Positions 51,294 to 51,358 of a stretch of 51,358 nt of DNA are shown here, piece by piece. The DNA is taken from the NCBI RefSeq assembly GCF_010095445.2, contig NZ_WFGV02000045.1:1-51358 (forward strand). The letters are read 5' to 3'. The translations under genes were made by a program, and so were the position numbers. Each line of letters starts with the position of its first letter. Position 1 is the stretch's first letter. This DNA is from Pseudomonas sp. TNT3 (lineage in GTDB: Bacteria; Pseudomonadota; Gammaproteobacteria; Pseudomonadales; Pseudomonadaceae). The notes beneath the pieces were generated by a model that saw only the letters and a list, made by a program, of their open reading frames with translations, made no database searches and was not told the origin of the DNA.

Positions 51294-51358
51294 TCTTGAC
51301 GATGACCTACTCTCACATGGGGAAACCCCACACTACCATCGGCGATGCATCGTTTCAC
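51294..51358 (-). rRNA. rrf: 5S ribosomal RNA, 3' part
   Basis: On the minus strand, GTGAAACGATGCATCGCCGA then TGGTAGTGTGGGGTTTCCCC and GAGAGTAGGTCATCGTCAAG is the 3' half of Pseudomonas 5S rRNA. The 5' half and the rest of the rRNA operon lie beyond the right edge. The exact 3' end is uncertain by a few bases. Confidence 0.93.

Noticed and set aside
1..51358. Prophage, insertion sequence, CRISPR array or toxin-antitoxin module
   Set aside because: No transposase, integrase, phage structural gene, spaced direct repeats or toxin-antitoxin pair was found on either strand.

Overview
The window is an ordinary-looking stretch of a Pseudomonas chromosome, most likely from the P. fluorescens group. 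This is inferred from high GC content, strong GC-ending codon use, fluorescens-type REP repeats, and the gene order hemA-prfA-prmC-moeB-murI on one strand facing lolB-ispE-tRNA-Gln-prs-rplY-pth-ychF on the other. Other Pseudomonas hallmarks are mksBEF, rimI next to a holD-like gene, and a PqiA/PqiB cluster beside an rRNA operon. I see no prophage, insertion sequence, transposase, plasmid function or CRISPR array.

Layout. (1) 1-8481: the tail of an FAD oxidoreductase, a small Trp-rich protein, then a tightly overlapping operon of DUF523/DUF1722, a MerR-type LitR/CarH-like regulator, phrB photolyase, SDR, COG2907 FAD oxidoreductase, DUF1365, a cyclopropane-synthase-like methyltransferase and DUF2878. 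It is preceded by a promoter carrying repeated TGTACA sites, and it looks like a light or singlet-oxygen response unit combining DNA repair with fatty-acid modification. (2) 8535-14272: YkgJ, then (minus strand) pagL and the murI-moeB-prmC-prfA-hemA operon. (3) 14609-21525: TPR lipoprotein, lolB, ispE, tRNA-Gln, prs, rplY, pth and ychF, covering outer-membrane lipoprotein insertion, isoprenoids, PRPP and translation. (4) 21610-25440: fosmidomycin-type MFS exporter, a chemoreceptor with a structured leader, and tRNA-Met. (5) 25509-41200: a mixed accessory region with an M14-type peptidase, a lipoprotein gamma-glutamyltransferase, ddl, LysE exporter, AraC regulator, cupin, flavin reductase, soluble PAS chemoreceptor, MHS transporter, stand-alone panB paralogue, MocR regulator, short-chain fatty-acid transporter, SET-domain protein, carbonic anhydrase and an acidic protein. 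(6) 41320-47518: rimI-holD divergent from the mksBEF condensin operon. (7) 47584-51358: a LetA/LetB-like lipid-transport operon in which LetA is split into two genes, then the terminator and 3' end of an rRNA operon that continues to the right.

The observations most worth a second look are these. The leader of the chemoreceptor gene at 23150 has two mutually exclusive folds, one of which buries its ribosome-binding site. The photolyase/lipid operon has a tandem operator. A 28-codon leader frame overlaps the start of pth. A strong promoter lies inside the AT-rich 3' end of ispE. A SET-domain lysine-methyltransferase-like gene is present. mksBEF lacks a nuclease partner. LetA is split next to a six-MCE-domain protein. 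All coordinates were read from the sequence by eye; folds and homologies were not computed.
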